A stretch of 64,000 nucleotides of DNA from Longimicrobium sp. (GCA_036377595.1 DASUYB010000143.1:1-64000); one strand, 5' to 3'; counted from the stretch's first letter, positions 24,284 through 33,146 are shown. Notes: a model not told the origin generated them from the sequence alone. Translations and numbers: made by a program.

Positions 24284-25302
24284 GCGGCCGCGCGGGTGCG
24301 GGGGGACGGGAACCGCGCGCGAAGCAGGGTAACGAGGTGTCGCATCTCCAGTCCCCACCGGGTGATGGGCGAAATCTCCGCCGTGCCGCGGGCCGCCAAC
24401 TGGTGCTCGAGGATGGCGGACGCGGGGACGAACCAGCCGTCGCGGCCGGCCACGTGCCGCAGCGCGTCCTCCACCTCGGGATCGACCCGGCCGCCGCGCG
24501 CGAACCCCTTGCCCAGATGCGTGGAGAGGATGCAGGCGCCGCCTTCTTCCACGAGTCGATCGACGGCCGGGCGCGTGACCAGCCGCTTGAACGCGGCGGC
24601 GTCGGGCGCGTCGGCGGTGCTGAACCAGTGCTGCACCCACGGCGTCGACCCCAGGCGATACGGACCGTGCGGAGGGATGGCGCCGGAGTTCAGCACGGGG
24701 AAGGTGAAGCCGCGCACGAACCTGAAGCGCGCGCGGCACGCGTCGCCCCAGAAGCGGGGAGAGGTGGCGACGTGCCCGTCGAACCGCGGCCGCCGCGCGA
24801 TGCGCTCTGCGGCGAGCAGGGGAAGGCGGAGGAGCGCCGTGCGGTAGCGGTGCGCGCCCCAGTACAGGTTCTCGCCGTTCTGCCCGTGGTTGCAGTGAAT
24901 GGACATCGGCGCGCCGACCTGCTCGTCCAGGAAGCGCAGGCCGCGCAGCGTCCGCTCGCGGTCGCTGGTTTCCATCGTGGCGCCGTGGAAGGCGAGTTCG
25001 AACCCGCGCTCCACCAGCCCGCGCACGAAATCGAGGTATTCGGGATCCTGCAGCGTCGCCCCCGCGAAGTACAGGTCGCTTCCCTCCGGGCAGTCCAGCG
25101 GCCACGCCGTCTTCGTGGTCCGCATCCCCAGCGAGTGCAGGAGATCGTAGACCGGCCGCACGTTCTCCACCGTGGCGTCGTCGGTGTCGTCGAGGATGGT
25201 GAAGGCGAAGCGCTTCCCGCCCGGATACAGGCCGCCGCCGCGAACGGCTGCGTCCGCGGCGGACGAGGGAGAGGGCGGGGGAGAGAGGACGGCGGACATC
25301 AT
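24280..25302 (-). CDS. NodB-like / polysaccharide deacetylase-fold protein
   Basis: The 340-aa protein begins its core with FAFTILDDTDDATVENVRPV, a divergent form of the NodB aspartate motif, and continues with LLHSLGMRTTKTAWPL, ERGFELAFHGATMETSD (histidine), SIHCNHGQNGENLYWG and ACILSTHLGKGFA. It looks like a divergent beta/alpha-barrel deacetylase; activity is not certain. Tandem ATGs at 25302/25299 follow GGAG and overlap the upstream stop (TGATG). Confidence 0.72.
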   Translation of the reverse strand: MMSAVLSPPPSPSSAADAAVRGGGLYPGGKRFAFTILDDTDDATVENVRPVYDLLHSLGMRTTKTAWPLDCPEGSDLYFAGATLQDPEYLDFVRGLVERGFELAFHGATMETSDRERTLRGLRFLDEQVGAPMSIHCNHGQNGENLYWGAHRYRTALLRLPLLAAERIARRPRFDGHVATSPRFWGDACRARFRFVRGFTFPVLNSGAIPPHGPYRLGSTPWVQHWFSTADAPDAAAFKRLVTRPAVDRLVEEGGACILSTHLGKGFARGGRVDPEVEDALRHVAGRDGWFVPASAILEHQLAARGTAEISPITRWGLEMRHLVTLLRARFPSPRTRAAA

Positions 25303-26339
25303 CACTCCGGCACCGCGGGCGCGACGGCCGCCGCGGGGAGCGCGCGACCGCGCGGCGTGGCGAGGAGGTCGTCGAGCTCGCGGACCAGGTCGTCGCGCAG
25401 CCGCTCCTCGCCGCCCAACGACAGGGCGAAGCGGCGCCCGCGTTCGCCGATCTCCGCGCGGAACGCCGCGTCCAGGGCCACGCGGGCGACGGCGGCGCGC
25501 AGCGCGTCCGCATCAGCGGGCGGGACGATCGCGGCGACCGTGTCGTCCAGAACGTCGCGCGTGGCCGCCGACTCGGTGATGATCACCGGCTTCCCCATCG
25601 CCATGGCCACCAGCAGCGTGCTGATCCCCGACGGCGAGAGCATCCCGGGGACGATGGGAAGCACCACCGCGCGGCAGCGGGCGATCCACGCGTTCCACGA
25701 GGCGGGCGTGCCGTCGTCCGCCACCCGCTCCACGTTCTCCGGCCAGTCGACGGCATCCTCCCGCGTCCCGTGCTCCTCCACGCGTCCCCACGGCGCCAGC
25801 ACGACGCAGCGGTGCGGCGATCCGCGGAACGCACCGCACAGCGTGGTGAAGTCGCGGTTCGATCTCCCGCAGGCCAGGAAGAACCCCTCGTCCACGGTCT
25901 CCGTCCGCAGCACCTGGTCGTGCGTGTTGACCTTGAAGGGGACGTAGCGCACGCGGTCCGGCGGGATGGCGTAAACGCGGCGCAGCTCCGCCGTGTCGCG
26001 GAAATAGAAGACGAAGCGGTCCACCGCGCCCAGCAGCCAGCGGCGCACGGCAAAGCGCATCCGGCCGCGCGCGGCTTCGGGGCGGGTGAGCACCAGGTCG
26101 GCGGAAAGGATGCGGCAACGGGCGAAGGGGAGGAGCTTCTTCGCCGCGCAGAGCAGCAGGAGCGAGCGCACGTCGATGTTCAGCAGCGCCGCGTCGTACC
26201 GCCACACCGCGAGGCAGCGCGCGACCGCCCGCCACCCGCGGGCGCGGTCCGCGCGCACGGGCGTGACGGCGCGGCCGCCGAGCGTGCGGCCGTCCAGCCA
26301 CGGCGTGTTGGTCAGCACGCGGAGCGGGGGCGGGCTCAT
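25302..26339 (-). CDS. GT-B type glycosyltransferase
   Basis: The 345-aa product has an atypical N-terminal half (LRVLTNTPWLDGRTLGGRAV) but a GT1/GT4-like C-terminal domain: FFLACGRSNRDFTTLCGAF, VVLAPWG, and VLPIVPGMLSPSGISTLLVA followed by MAMGKPVIITESAATRDVLD, the donor-binding region. It probably adds a sugar in the same pathway as its operon neighbours. GTG 26342 is an alternative start. Confidence 0.8.
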   Translation of the reverse strand: MSPPPLRVLTNTPWLDGRTLGGRAVTPVRADRARGWRAVARCLAVWRYDAALLNIDVRSLLLLCAAKKLLPFARCRILSADLVLTRPEAARGRMRFAVRRWLLGAVDRFVFYFRDTAELRRVYAIPPDRVRYVPFKVNTHDQVLRTETVDEGFFLACGRSNRDFTTLCGAFRGSPHRCVVLAPWGRVEEHGTREDAVDWPENVERVADDGTPASWNAWIARCRAVVLPIVPGMLSPSGISTLLVAMAMGKPVIITESAATRDVLDDTVAAIVPPADADALRAAVARVALDAAFRAEIGERGRRFALSLGGEERLRDDLVRELDDLLATPRGRALPAAAVAPAVPE

Positions 26340-26346
26340 CACCGGC

Positions 26347-27378
26347 TCACTTGCGGTAGCGGCGCCCCTTCCCGGACGCGATCAGCGCCAGGGAATGGAG
26401 CCGGGCCCAGTAGTACAGCCAGTACAGGGCCAGGTTGGGCGCCAGCGCGGCCACCCGCCGCGCCTTCGCGCAGCGGTACGCCACCGTGGCCGCGGGCACG
26501 GCCAGCTGCAGCGCCAGCGCGCCGCCCAGCGCGGCGGGGAGGGGAACGCCCGGCCGGAAGAGGAGCGCCACGCCAGCCAGCGTGCAGGCCAGATGCGCCG
26601 CCATCATCGCCAGCGGCCGGTCGAACCGCGGGCCGCCGACGGTGGCGAACATCCCCAGCCCGTGCCACACGGTGCGGCGCCAGAACTCCCGGATCGAGCG
26701 CGGGTTCCCCAGGTGTACCACCGACACACGCGCGCATTCCCAGATGGGGAGCCGCGCCTCCAGCAGCCGCCGCCCGATCTCCGAGTCCTCGCCCGTGGCC
26801 AGGTCTTCGCGGAACCCGCCGACCGCGTCGAACGCCGCGCGCGAGATGAAGAAGTTCGCCGAGTTGAGGTAGTGCACGAACCGGTCGCGGCCCACGAAGT
26901 GGAGCGCGTCCCAGGCCGCCTCGATCCAGTGCCCCCCTTCCGGCGCCCGCGCCTCGCACCCGGTGGCGGCCGCGCCCGTCCGCCCCAGCGCCGCGATGGC
27001 CTCCTCGAGGTAGCCCTCGGGGACCAGGCAGTCCGCGTCGACGAAGGCGAGGTACGCCCCGCCGCCCTCGCGCGCGCCGGCGTTGCGCAGCGCCCCGATG
27101 CTGCCACCTTCCCGCCGGATCACCCGCACCCCGTCCGGCTCCAGGCTGCGGAGGAACTCGTACGAGCCGTCGGTGGAGCCGTGGTCGACGTACACGACCT
27201 CGGCATTGCCCCAGCACCGTGCCGCCGCGAGCACCGACGGAACGGTGTCGCGCAGGTAGCGCATGGTGTTCAGCACCGGCACCACGAGGGTGACGCCCGC
27301 CGCGCGCGTCTCCACGCCGGGCGCGCCGGATGCCGCGGCGCGGGCCTCGTCCGCCGCGGGGAGAGAGACCGCGCTCAC
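26347..27378 (-). CDS. family 2 glycosyltransferase with C-terminal membrane helices
   Basis: The 343-aa protein has a 28-residue Ala-rich leader, then VTLVVPVLNTMRYLRDTVPS, VVYVDHGSTDGSYEFL, GALRNAGAREGGGAYLAFVD with the D-A-D site, and ATGEDSEIGRRLLEA. Two or three hydrophobic segments follow after residue 240. GTG 27378 overlaps the stop of the CapK-like gene (GTGA). Confidence 0.87.
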   Translation of the reverse strand: MSAVSLPAADEARAAASGAPGVETRAAGVTLVVPVLNTMRYLRDTVPSVLAAARCWGNAEVVYVDHGSTDGSYEFLRSLEPDGVRVIRREGGSIGALRNAGAREGGGAYLAFVDADCLVPEGYLEEAIAALGRTGAAATGCEARAPEGGHWIEAAWDALHFVGRDRFVHYLNSANFFISRAAFDAVGGFREDLATGEDSEIGRRLLEARLPIWECARVSVVHLGNPRSIREFWRRTVWHGLGMFATVGGPRFDRPLAMMAAHLACTLAGVALLFRPGVPLPAALGGALALQLAVPAATVAYRCAKARRVAALAPNLALYWLYYWARLHSLALIASGKGRRYRK

Positions 27379-28802
27379 GCGGCGGCCTCCCACGCGAAGC
27401 GGCAGCCGTGCTCCACGCGCGACACCACCCAGCGGAACTTCCCCGAGCGCTCGCGCGGGATCGAGTCCACGCGCTCGATCTCCACCGCCATCCCCGCGCC
27501 CAGCCGCGCGGCCAGTTGCGCCACCAGCGCGGCCTCGTCGCCGGCGGTGAACGCTTCGCCCGCCACCAGCTTCACCTGCAGCCGGTCGGCGCGGTCCTGC
27601 ACCAACTGCGACTCCCGGATCTGCGGATAGGGCTTGAAGGGATGGGTGAGCACCGAGGGCGAGATCATCCGTCCGTCCGGCGTCACCACGATGTCCTCGG
27701 CCTTGGTGGTCACCGGCTCGATGCGCGCCAGGGTGCGGCCGCAGGCGCAGGGCTCGCGGCGGATTGCGGTCACGTCGCCCGTGCGGTAGCGCAGCAGCGG
27801 CATGGCCGTGTTGTGCAGCGACGTCCCCACCAGCCAGCCGGGCGTCCCGTCGGGCACCGGGTTCCCCTCGTCGTCCACCACCTCGGCCACGCCGTACTCC
27901 TCGGCCAGGTGCTTCCCGTCGTGCGCGGCGCACTCGGTGGCGAAGAGGGTGCGCTCGGCGTGGCCGTAAAAGTCGAACGGCACGCACCCGAACGCGGCCT
28001 CCATCGCCTCGCGCTGCACCTGGTGCAGCGTCTCCGACGAGGTGAACACCGCGCGCAACGGCAGCGTCTCGCCGCGCGCCAGCAGGTGCCGGGCGAGGAT
28101 GAAGAGGGTGGAGGGATACCCTTCAAGGAAGCGCAGTCCGCGGCGGCGGATCTCGTCCACGTAGCGCGGCAGGTGCTGCGGGGACAGGTGGAACGACGAG
28201 AACCAGACCTGGCGGTGGACCGCGTTCACCCGCCAGAACGGCGGGCGGGCGGCGTCCGTGGGCACGATCACCCGCCCCAGGAGGAGGCCGATCCAATCGC
28301 GCTCGCCCATTCCGCCCCACGCTTTCTGGCGGCGGTCGACTGCGTCGTTCATGACACAGGTGTTGCGGGTGTACCACAGGGAGAGGGGGGATCCCGTCGT
28401 CCCGCTGGTGTGCCCGTGCGCCCAACTCCGCCCCGGCCGGGGCTTCGTCCAGAGTTCCGCCGCCCGCCCGCGCACCGTCTCCTTGTCCAGCAGCGGCAGC
28501 CGGGGGAGGTCGGCGACTCCGCGGACGTCGGCGGCGCCGACGCCGGCTTCGTCCATCACCCGGCGGTACCAGCGACTGCGCTCGTACGCCACGCGCACCA
28601 CCTCGCGCAGGCGGTCGTCCTGCCACGCGCGCAGCCGCTCGGCGGGCCAGCGCTCCGACTCGGCCAGCAGCGCCACGGCCGCCCTGTACGGCGCGCCGCG
28701 GCGGTAGGCGGAGATGCGAAGTCCATAGGCGTTCAGCAGGAGCGTCTGTGCCCAGGCGGGAGAGCGCCGGTACAGCGCGTCGGAAGAGATCGAGAGGGGC
28801 AT
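27375..28802 (-). CDS. CapK / phenylacetate-CoA ligase-like adenylating enzyme
   Basis: The 475-aa protein belongs to the adenylate-forming superfamily: HTSGTTGSPLSLWYTRNTCV is the P-loop-like A3 motif, FDFYGHAERTLFATEC corresponds to the A5 region and LLRYRTGDVTAIRREPCACG to the A7 motif with a Cys-rich insert. CapK-like proteins occur in capsule loci and probably activate an acyl or amino-acid group for transfer onto the polymer. It is the first gene of the 28,802->22,522 operon and divergent from the DUF362 gene. Confidence 0.87.
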   Translation of the reverse strand: MPLSISSDALYRRSPAWAQTLLLNAYGLRISAYRRGAPYRAAVALLAESERWPAERLRAWQDDRLREVVRVAYERSRWYRRVMDEAGVGAADVRGVADLPRLPLLDKETVRGRAAELWTKPRPGRSWAHGHTSGTTGSPLSLWYTRNTCVMNDAVDRRQKAWGGMGERDWIGLLLGRVIVPTDAARPPFWRVNAVHRQVWFSSFHLSPQHLPRYVDEIRRRGLRFLEGYPSTLFILARHLLARGETLPLRAVFTSSETLHQVQREAMEAAFGCVPFDFYGHAERTLFATECAAHDGKHLAEEYGVAEVVDDEGNPVPDGTPGWLVGTSLHNTAMPLLRYRTGDVTAIRREPCACGRTLARIEPVTTKAEDIVVTPDGRMISPSVLTHPFKPYPQIRESQLVQDRADRLQVKLVAGEAFTAGDEAALVAQLAARLGAGMAVEIERVDSIPRERSGKFRWVVSRVEHGCRFAWEAAA

Positions 28803-28861
28803 CCGGACGGGAAGGGCTCGGGAGGACCGCCGCCGGCGCGCGGCGGCGGCCGCCCTGCGGG

Positions 28862-28876
28862 GCAAGGACGATGCCC
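28862..28876 (-). promoter_or_regulatory. sigma54-like promoter of the 28,802->22,522 operon
   Basis: Minus strand: GGGCAT-N5-TTGC, keeping GG-N10-GC and the full TTGC. It ends 60 bp before the CapK-like start. No matching palindrome is visible upstream, unlike the other sites. Confidence 0.4.
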
Positions 28877-29002
28877 GTTCCGCCCCACGCGCAGCCGCGT
28901 TCGGGGCGCGAGGCACGGATCTTCCGCCCCGTCGCCGCCGGGCCGCACCCCTCCCCGGAGCCGCCCGCCCCGCCACTCCGCTCCCCCCGGGATCCGACCC
29001 TG

Positions 29003-30472
29003 ATGAACGTGGTATCCGTGTGCCGCGACGGCGCCTTGGCGTACCCCGCGCCGCACGACCACTCGCCGCCGGAGCCGTTCCCCGAATCGCCCTTCCCCGG
29101 CGCGCCCCCGGGTGGCAACCGCGTCTACGCCCTGGTCCGCCGCGCGCTGCAGGCGTCCGGCGCCGATGCGGGCCGCTTCGGCACCCCCGCGTGGAACCCG
29201 CTGGGCGAGTGGATTTTGCCCGGCCAGCGCGTGTTCGTGCTTCCCAACCTGGTGGTGGAGCGGCGGCCGGGCGAGCCGGAGGCGGACTTCCGGGGGAAGT
29301 GCACGCACGGCTCGGTGCTCCGTGCCGTGCTCGACTACGCGGCGCTCGCCGCGGGCGGGGCCGAGCGGGTGCGGTTCGGCAACGCGTCGCTGCAGTCGTG
29401 CGACTACGCGTCGGTGGCGGCGGAGACGGGCGCGGCGGCGGTGGGCGCCTTCTGGGCGGAGCACGACGGTGACCGCGGCCCGCTCGACCTGCGTGCCACG
29501 GTGACCCGGTGGACCCGCTTCGGCGCGTTGCTGGAGCGCCGGACACGCCACCCCGAAGACGTGGTGCACGTGGACCTGGGGGCGGACAGCCTGCTCGACG
29601 AACTGTACCGCGGCGGCCCGGCGCCGGAGTTCCGGGTGGGCGACTACGACCACCGCGAGATGGCCGAGTACCACGCCCCCGGCCGCCACGTCTACGCAGT
29701 GCACCGGGCCGTGCTCGAGGCCGATGCCATCGTAAGCGTACCCAAGCTCAAGACGCACGAGAAGGTGGGGATCACCTGCGCGCTGAAGGGCACCGTGGGC
29801 GCCATCGCCCGCAAGGAATGCCTGGCTCACCACCGCAAGGGCGGTGCGGGGCAAGGTGGAGATGAGTACCCCGGCGGCACCCCCGTCCACCTGCTGGCGT
29901 CGGAGATGGCGGACCGGGTGACGACGATGGACGCCGGAGTGGGCGCGAACCTGGTCCGGGTAGCCAGCAAGGGGCTGTACCGCGCGCTGCGCGTGGGGCC
30001 GGGAATCATGGCGGGGGGATGGCACGGCAACGACACCGCGTGGAGGATGGCGCTCGACATCGCCCGCATCCTCCGCTTCGCGCGGGCGGACGGCACGCTG
30101 GCGTCCACGCCGCAGCGCACGCACCTGGTGCTGGTGGACGGGATCGTGGGCGGCGAGGCGGAGGGGCCGGTGTATCCGCGCGGCAACCCCTGCGGGGCGG
30201 TGGTCTTCGGCAGCGACCCGGTGTGGGCCGACGTGGCGTGCGCGCGGGTGATGGGCTTCGATCCCGCCGCCATTCCCCTGGTGGCCCGGGCGCTCGACCC
30301 GCTGCCGTACCCCGCGACGGAACTGCGCGAAGGTGACGTGCACGTGATGGTGGACGGAAGCCCCGCCGGCCTGGAGGACCTCAACCGGGTGCTGGAGCGC
30401 GGCTTCGTTCCGCCCAAGGGATGGAAGGGACATGTGGAGGCCGGCCGCCTTGGGACCGCCGCGATCGACTGA
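29003..30472 (+). CDS. DUF362 domain-containing protein
   Basis: The 489-aa protein carries the DUF362 signature: VFVLPNLVVERRPG with a nearby HGSVLRAVLDYA, then EADAIVSVPKLKTHEKVGIT and CALKGTVGAIARKECLAHH, and late LVLVDGIVGGEAEGPVYPRG and CGAVVFGSDPVWADVACAR. DUF362 function is unknown; some members have ferredoxin domains, absent here. It is transcribed divergently from the CapK operon. ATG 29003 is chosen because upstream sequence is intergenic in character. Confidence 0.88.
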   Translation: MNVVSVCRDGALAYPAPHDHSPPEPFPESPFPGAPPGGNRVYALVRRALQASGADAGRFGTPAWNPLGEWILPGQRVFVLPNLVVERRPGEPEADFRGKCTHGSVLRAVLDYAALAAGGAERVRFGNASLQSCDYASVAAETGAAAVGAFWAEHDGDRGPLDLRATVTRWTRFGALLERRTRHPEDVVHVDLGADSLLDELYRGGPAPEFRVGDYDHREMAEYHAPGRHVYAVHRAVLEADAIVSVPKLKTHEKVGITCALKGTVGAIARKECLAHHRKGGAGQGGDEYPGGTPVHLLASEMADRVTTMDAGVGANLVRVASKGLYRALRVGPGIMAGGWHGNDTAWRMALDIARILRFARADGTLASTPQRTHLVLVDGIVGGEAEGPVYPRGNPCGAVVFGSDPVWADVACARVMGFDPAAIPLVARALDPLPYPATELREGDVHVMVDGSPAGLEDLNRVLERGFVPPKGWKGHVEAGRLGTAAID

Positions 30473-30822
30473 GCGCCGCCGCAACCGTTGGAGTCCGGTG
30501 GTCAGGAGACGTGGTGGACCTATCCCCTCGCGCAATCCCCAGGATGTCTCAACAGCATTGAATCTCACGGAGGGAACAGAGGGAACGGAGGAAATCAGGT
30601 CGGTCCTCCCTTCCCCTCCGTTCCCTCCGTGTGGTTTATTTTTAACCGTGATTCGAATAGCACGGTCATCCGTCGAATCCGGGCTACGCGGAGCCGCGGA
30701 GGACGCGGAGACGAACCCTCGTGCAGTTCTCCGTGTTCTCCGCGTGAGGAAAAGCAGCTCTCGACTCCGCACGGTAGCCTGACCCGAAGGGGATGAGCCG
30801 GCTCCGGAGGCGCAATGCACCA
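30473..30822. repeat. two imperfect long hairpins between convergent genes
   Basis: Between the DUF362 stop and the Big2 lipoprotein stop lie two repeat-like hairpins. One spans about 30563-30632, where CACGGAGGGAAC pairs with GTTCCCTCCGTG and a T-rich TTTATTTTTAA follows. The other spans about 30684-30748 (ACGCGGAG... with CTCCGCGT). They match the style of the hairpins at 45411, 54152 and 60157. The first looks like a plus-strand terminator. Confidence 0.6.
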
Positions 30823-30854
30823 CGGCCCGGGATCCGATCGGGATCCCGGGCCGC
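30823..30854 (-). terminator. terminator of the Big2 lipoprotein gene
   Basis: CGGCCCGGGATCC pairs with GGATCCCGGGCCG around a 5-6 nt loop, 25 bp beyond the minus-strand stop. Confidence 0.7.
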
Positions 30855-30878
30855 CGCGCGTGAGAGCGTCCGCGCCGC

Positions 30879-32693
30879 TTACGGCAGGCGCCCGGTCGAG
30901 AGGCTCACGTTGTCCCAGTAGCGATACTCGTCGAAGGTCCCGTTGTAGTTGACCTGGTCGCCCACCATGAAGTACCGGAAGCGCTGGGCCGACGGGCTGT
31001 ACGTCCACCCGGGGTCGCTCCAGCGGAAGTCCGTCTTCTCGTACAGGAGCCGGCCGTCCACCCAGATCCGCACGATGCCGTCGCTGGACGTGTACGCGGA
31101 GTTGAGCGTGATCTGCATCTCCACCTGGTACCAGCGCCCCGGCTGCAGCGTGCCCAGCTCCGGCGACATCACCTCCACCGCCCGCCCGTCGGTGCCCACG
31201 TAGCCGCCCGAGAACTTGAGCGCGTATCCGAACGAGGTCAGGATCGCCCAGAACTCCGGCACCCCGGTGCTCAGGTCGCGCTGCCAGTACAGCAGCTTGC
31301 GCGCGGCCTGCTCCGAGCCCGCCAAGGGCGGCGCAAAGTACACGTCGCCGCGGAAGAAGATGCTCTGCCCCAGCCCGATTCCCGGCACGTACTCGGCCCC
31401 GAACGAGCGGTTGAGGTCGGCCGCGGTCCCCGCGTAGTGGATCTTCACCACCTTGCCGTGGCCGCCGCCGGTGGGGTCCGTCGCCACCGACAGGTCGTTG
31501 GGCGCCTGGGTGTAGGGGTAGACGTACGGCAGCAGGCTGCCGTTCTCGAAGTCGCTCGAAGCCAGCACCGTGGCCGTGCCCGGGGTGCCGCCGCTGGTGG
31601 CCGTCTTCACCGTCACCGGCGCGGTGGCGGTCTTCCCCTCGGCCGTGGCGGTGATGGTGGCCGAGCCGTCGGCCAGCGCGAACACCACGCCCAGCGGCGA
31701 CACGTTGGCCACCGTCGGGTTGCTGCTGCTCCAGGTGACCACGCGACCGGTCAGCGCGGTGCCGTTCGCGTCCTTGGCGATGGCCGAGGCCTGGGCGTTC
31801 TGCCCGGGCGCCAGGGTGAAGGACGAGGGCGATATCGAAAGGGTGGCGATGGGCGTCTGCTGCACGCTCACCTGCGACTGCCCGGCCGCGCCCGACGCGG
31901 CGGTGGCGGTCACCATGGCGCTTCCCTCGGCCACGGAGTGGACCACGCCCGACGGGTCGACGGTGGCCACGGCCGGGTTCGACGACGCCCAGGTGTAGCT
32001 GGTGCCGGGCACGGCCGAGCCGCCGGCGTCGGAAGCGACGGCCGACAGGTTGAGCGTCTGCCCGGTGGCGAGGGTGACGGCGGCGGGCGAGATGGCCACC
32101 GCCGTGACGAGCTGGACGACCTGGATCATGGACGTGTCCGCCTTTCCGCCTGCGGCGGCCACCACACGGGCAAGGCCGGTGCCGCGGGCGCGGACCAGCC
32201 CGGCGGGGGTCACGGACACGACGGTGCTGTCGGCGGTGCTGAACGAGGGGACGGCGTTGACCTGCTTCCCGGTTCCGTCGTAGGCGGTGGCGCTCAGCTG
32301 CACGCTGTCGCCGATGGCCTTCAGGATGTATGCGTCGGGGGTCACCACCACGCTGGCGATCTGCCTCGGCTTCACCCGCACCGTGGCGGTGCTGGCGGCC
32401 TTGCCGTATACCGCGGTGACGGTCGCCTCGCCGTCCTTCAGCCCGGTGACGTTGCCACTGGCATCGATCGTGGCCACGGAGGGCGCCGAGGTGCGCCACT
32501 CGGGCGAGCCGCCGCCCGACACCGTGGCGGTCAGGTGCGCGGTCTCGCCGGGCGCCAGCTCCACCTCGGGCGTGGCGATCTGGATGAAGACCTCGCGCGT
32601 GGATCCCACGGCCGAGCCGCTGCCGTCGCATGCCGCCAGGGCGGCCGCGGCGGCGGCGGGGATCACGATACGAAGCTTCCGAAACAGGTTCAT
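30879..32693 (-). CDS. Big2 (bacterial Ig-like) surface lipoprotein with lectin-like C-terminus
   Basis: The 604-aa product has a lipoprotein signal peptide ending ALAAC (Cys 22). Four Ig-like group 2 repeats follow between about residues 35 and 365, each with the W-x-S-S-N/D-x-x-V-A-x-V-x-x-x-G core, e.g. TWSSSNPTVANVSPLGVV. Residues 380-604 look like a concanavalin-A-like/polysaccharide-lyase-type jelly roll (SIFFRGDVYFAPPLAG, GRWYQVEMQITLNS). It is likely a surface adhesin or polysaccharide-binding protein. A c-di-GMP-I riboswitch candidate lies in its 5' leader, fitting c-di-GMP-controlled adhesion. GGAG lies 9 nt before ATG 32693. Confidence 0.87.
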   Translation of the reverse strand: MNLFRKLRIVIPAAAAAALAACDGSGSAVGSTREVFIQIATPEVELAPGETAHLTATVSGGGSPEWRTSAPSVATIDASGNVTGLKDGEATVTAVYGKAASTATVRVKPRQIASVVVTPDAYILKAIGDSVQLSATAYDGTGKQVNAVPSFSTADSTVVSVTPAGLVRARGTGLARVVAAAGGKADTSMIQVVQLVTAVAISPAAVTLATGQTLNLSAVASDAGGSAVPGTSYTWASSNPAVATVDPSGVVHSVAEGSAMVTATAASGAAGQSQVSVQQTPIATLSISPSSFTLAPGQNAQASAIAKDANGTALTGRVVTWSSSNPTVANVSPLGVVFALADGSATITATAEGKTATAPVTVKTATSGGTPGTATVLASSDFENGSLLPYVYPYTQAPNDLSVATDPTGGGHGKVVKIHYAGTAADLNRSFGAEYVPGIGLGQSIFFRGDVYFAPPLAGSEQAARKLLYWQRDLSTGVPEFWAILTSFGYALKFSGGYVGTDGRAVEVMSPELGTLQPGRWYQVEMQITLNSAYTSSDGIVRIWVDGRLLYEKTDFRWSDPGWTYSPSAQRFRYFMVGDQVNYNGTFDEYRYWDNVSLSTGRLP

Positions 32694-32796
32694 CTTTCTC
32701 GTCTCCAGTCCAATTGCTGTCGGTTGTCCGACCGGACCGGCCATTTTCCGCCATGACAGACGGGGCCGCCGGGAGGGACTCCTCGCTAGGGGAAGT

Positions 32797-32900
32797 CGAC
32801 CTCGCTGGCGGCCCGGCGGACGTGGCAGGACGAGTCCCGCGGTAGTCCCGTAGCTCTGCGTCGCCGCCTTTCGGCGGTTTTGCTCTGAGCAGCTGTGTCG
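32797..32900 (-). ncRNA. c-di-GMP-I (GEMM) riboswitch candidate
   Basis: On the minus strand the 104-nt element is closed by CGAC/GTCG and GCTG/CAGC pairs. It contains GAGCAAAACC, a GAAA tetraloop hairpin CCGCC-GAAA-GGCGG, then the hallmark GACGCAGAGCTACGGGACTA and a late CGCCGGGCCGCC. Order and sequence follow the GEMM-I consensus (GGCAAACC, GNRA hairpin, GACGCAAAGCC, receptor, GCCGGGC). It precedes the Big2 lipoprotein by 104 nt. Confidence 0.82.
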
Positions 32901-32970
32901 AGGGGCGTGCCCGACCCGGCGCCCTGGATGGCGGGCGCGCGGTGGGCCTCGGGTTGTCGAGTTTTGCGGC

Positions 32971-33004
32971 AAAAAGAAAAGCAACGGGCATTCCAGCCCG
33001 TTGC
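32971..33004 (-). terminator. intrinsic terminator upstream of the riboswitch
   Basis: Minus strand: GCAACGGGC-TGGAAT-GCCCGTTGC followed by TTTTCTTTTT. It is a perfect 9-bp stem with a U-run, the best terminator in the window, and lies 70 nt before the riboswitch. Confidence 0.85.
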
Positions 33005-33044
33005 CTGTGCGCTCGCCGCTGCGCAAGTGCTTACATCACAAGCA
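33005..33044 (-). ncRNA. possible short RNA or attenuated leader
   Basis: A minus-strand RNA starting near 33044 from the promoter at 33051-33079 would reach the terminator at 32971 after about 70 nt. It contains two small hairpins, GCTT-GTGATGT-AAGC and TGCGC-N8-GCGCA. It could be an independent sRNA or the terminated leader of the Big2 transcript. Confidence 0.4.
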
Positions 33045-33050
33045 GTTGCA

Positions 33051-33079
33051 AAGATATTGCAGAAGCATTTGTTTGTCTA
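33051..33079 (-). promoter_or_regulatory. sigma70-type promoter
   Basis: Minus strand: TAGACA at 33079-33074, a 17-bp spacer, then TATCTT at 33056-33051. It lies in a local AT-rich patch, unusual for this window, and points toward the terminator and riboswitch. Confidence 0.5.
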
Positions 33080-33112
33080 CCCCCCTCTTGCATGCCGCAA
33101 CGATTCACGCAA

Positions 33113-33146
33113 AACGACCACGCGAAATGTGATACGTGGTCGCCCG
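33113..33146 (-). terminator. hairpin downstream of the aminotransferase operon
   Basis: CGACCACG and CGTGGTCG form a perfect 8-bp stem; on the minus strand TTTTGCG follows. It probably ends the 36,459->33,315 transcript. The rest of 33150-33310 shows nothing recognisable beyond a GCTTAT/ATAAGC hairpin. Confidence 0.55.
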
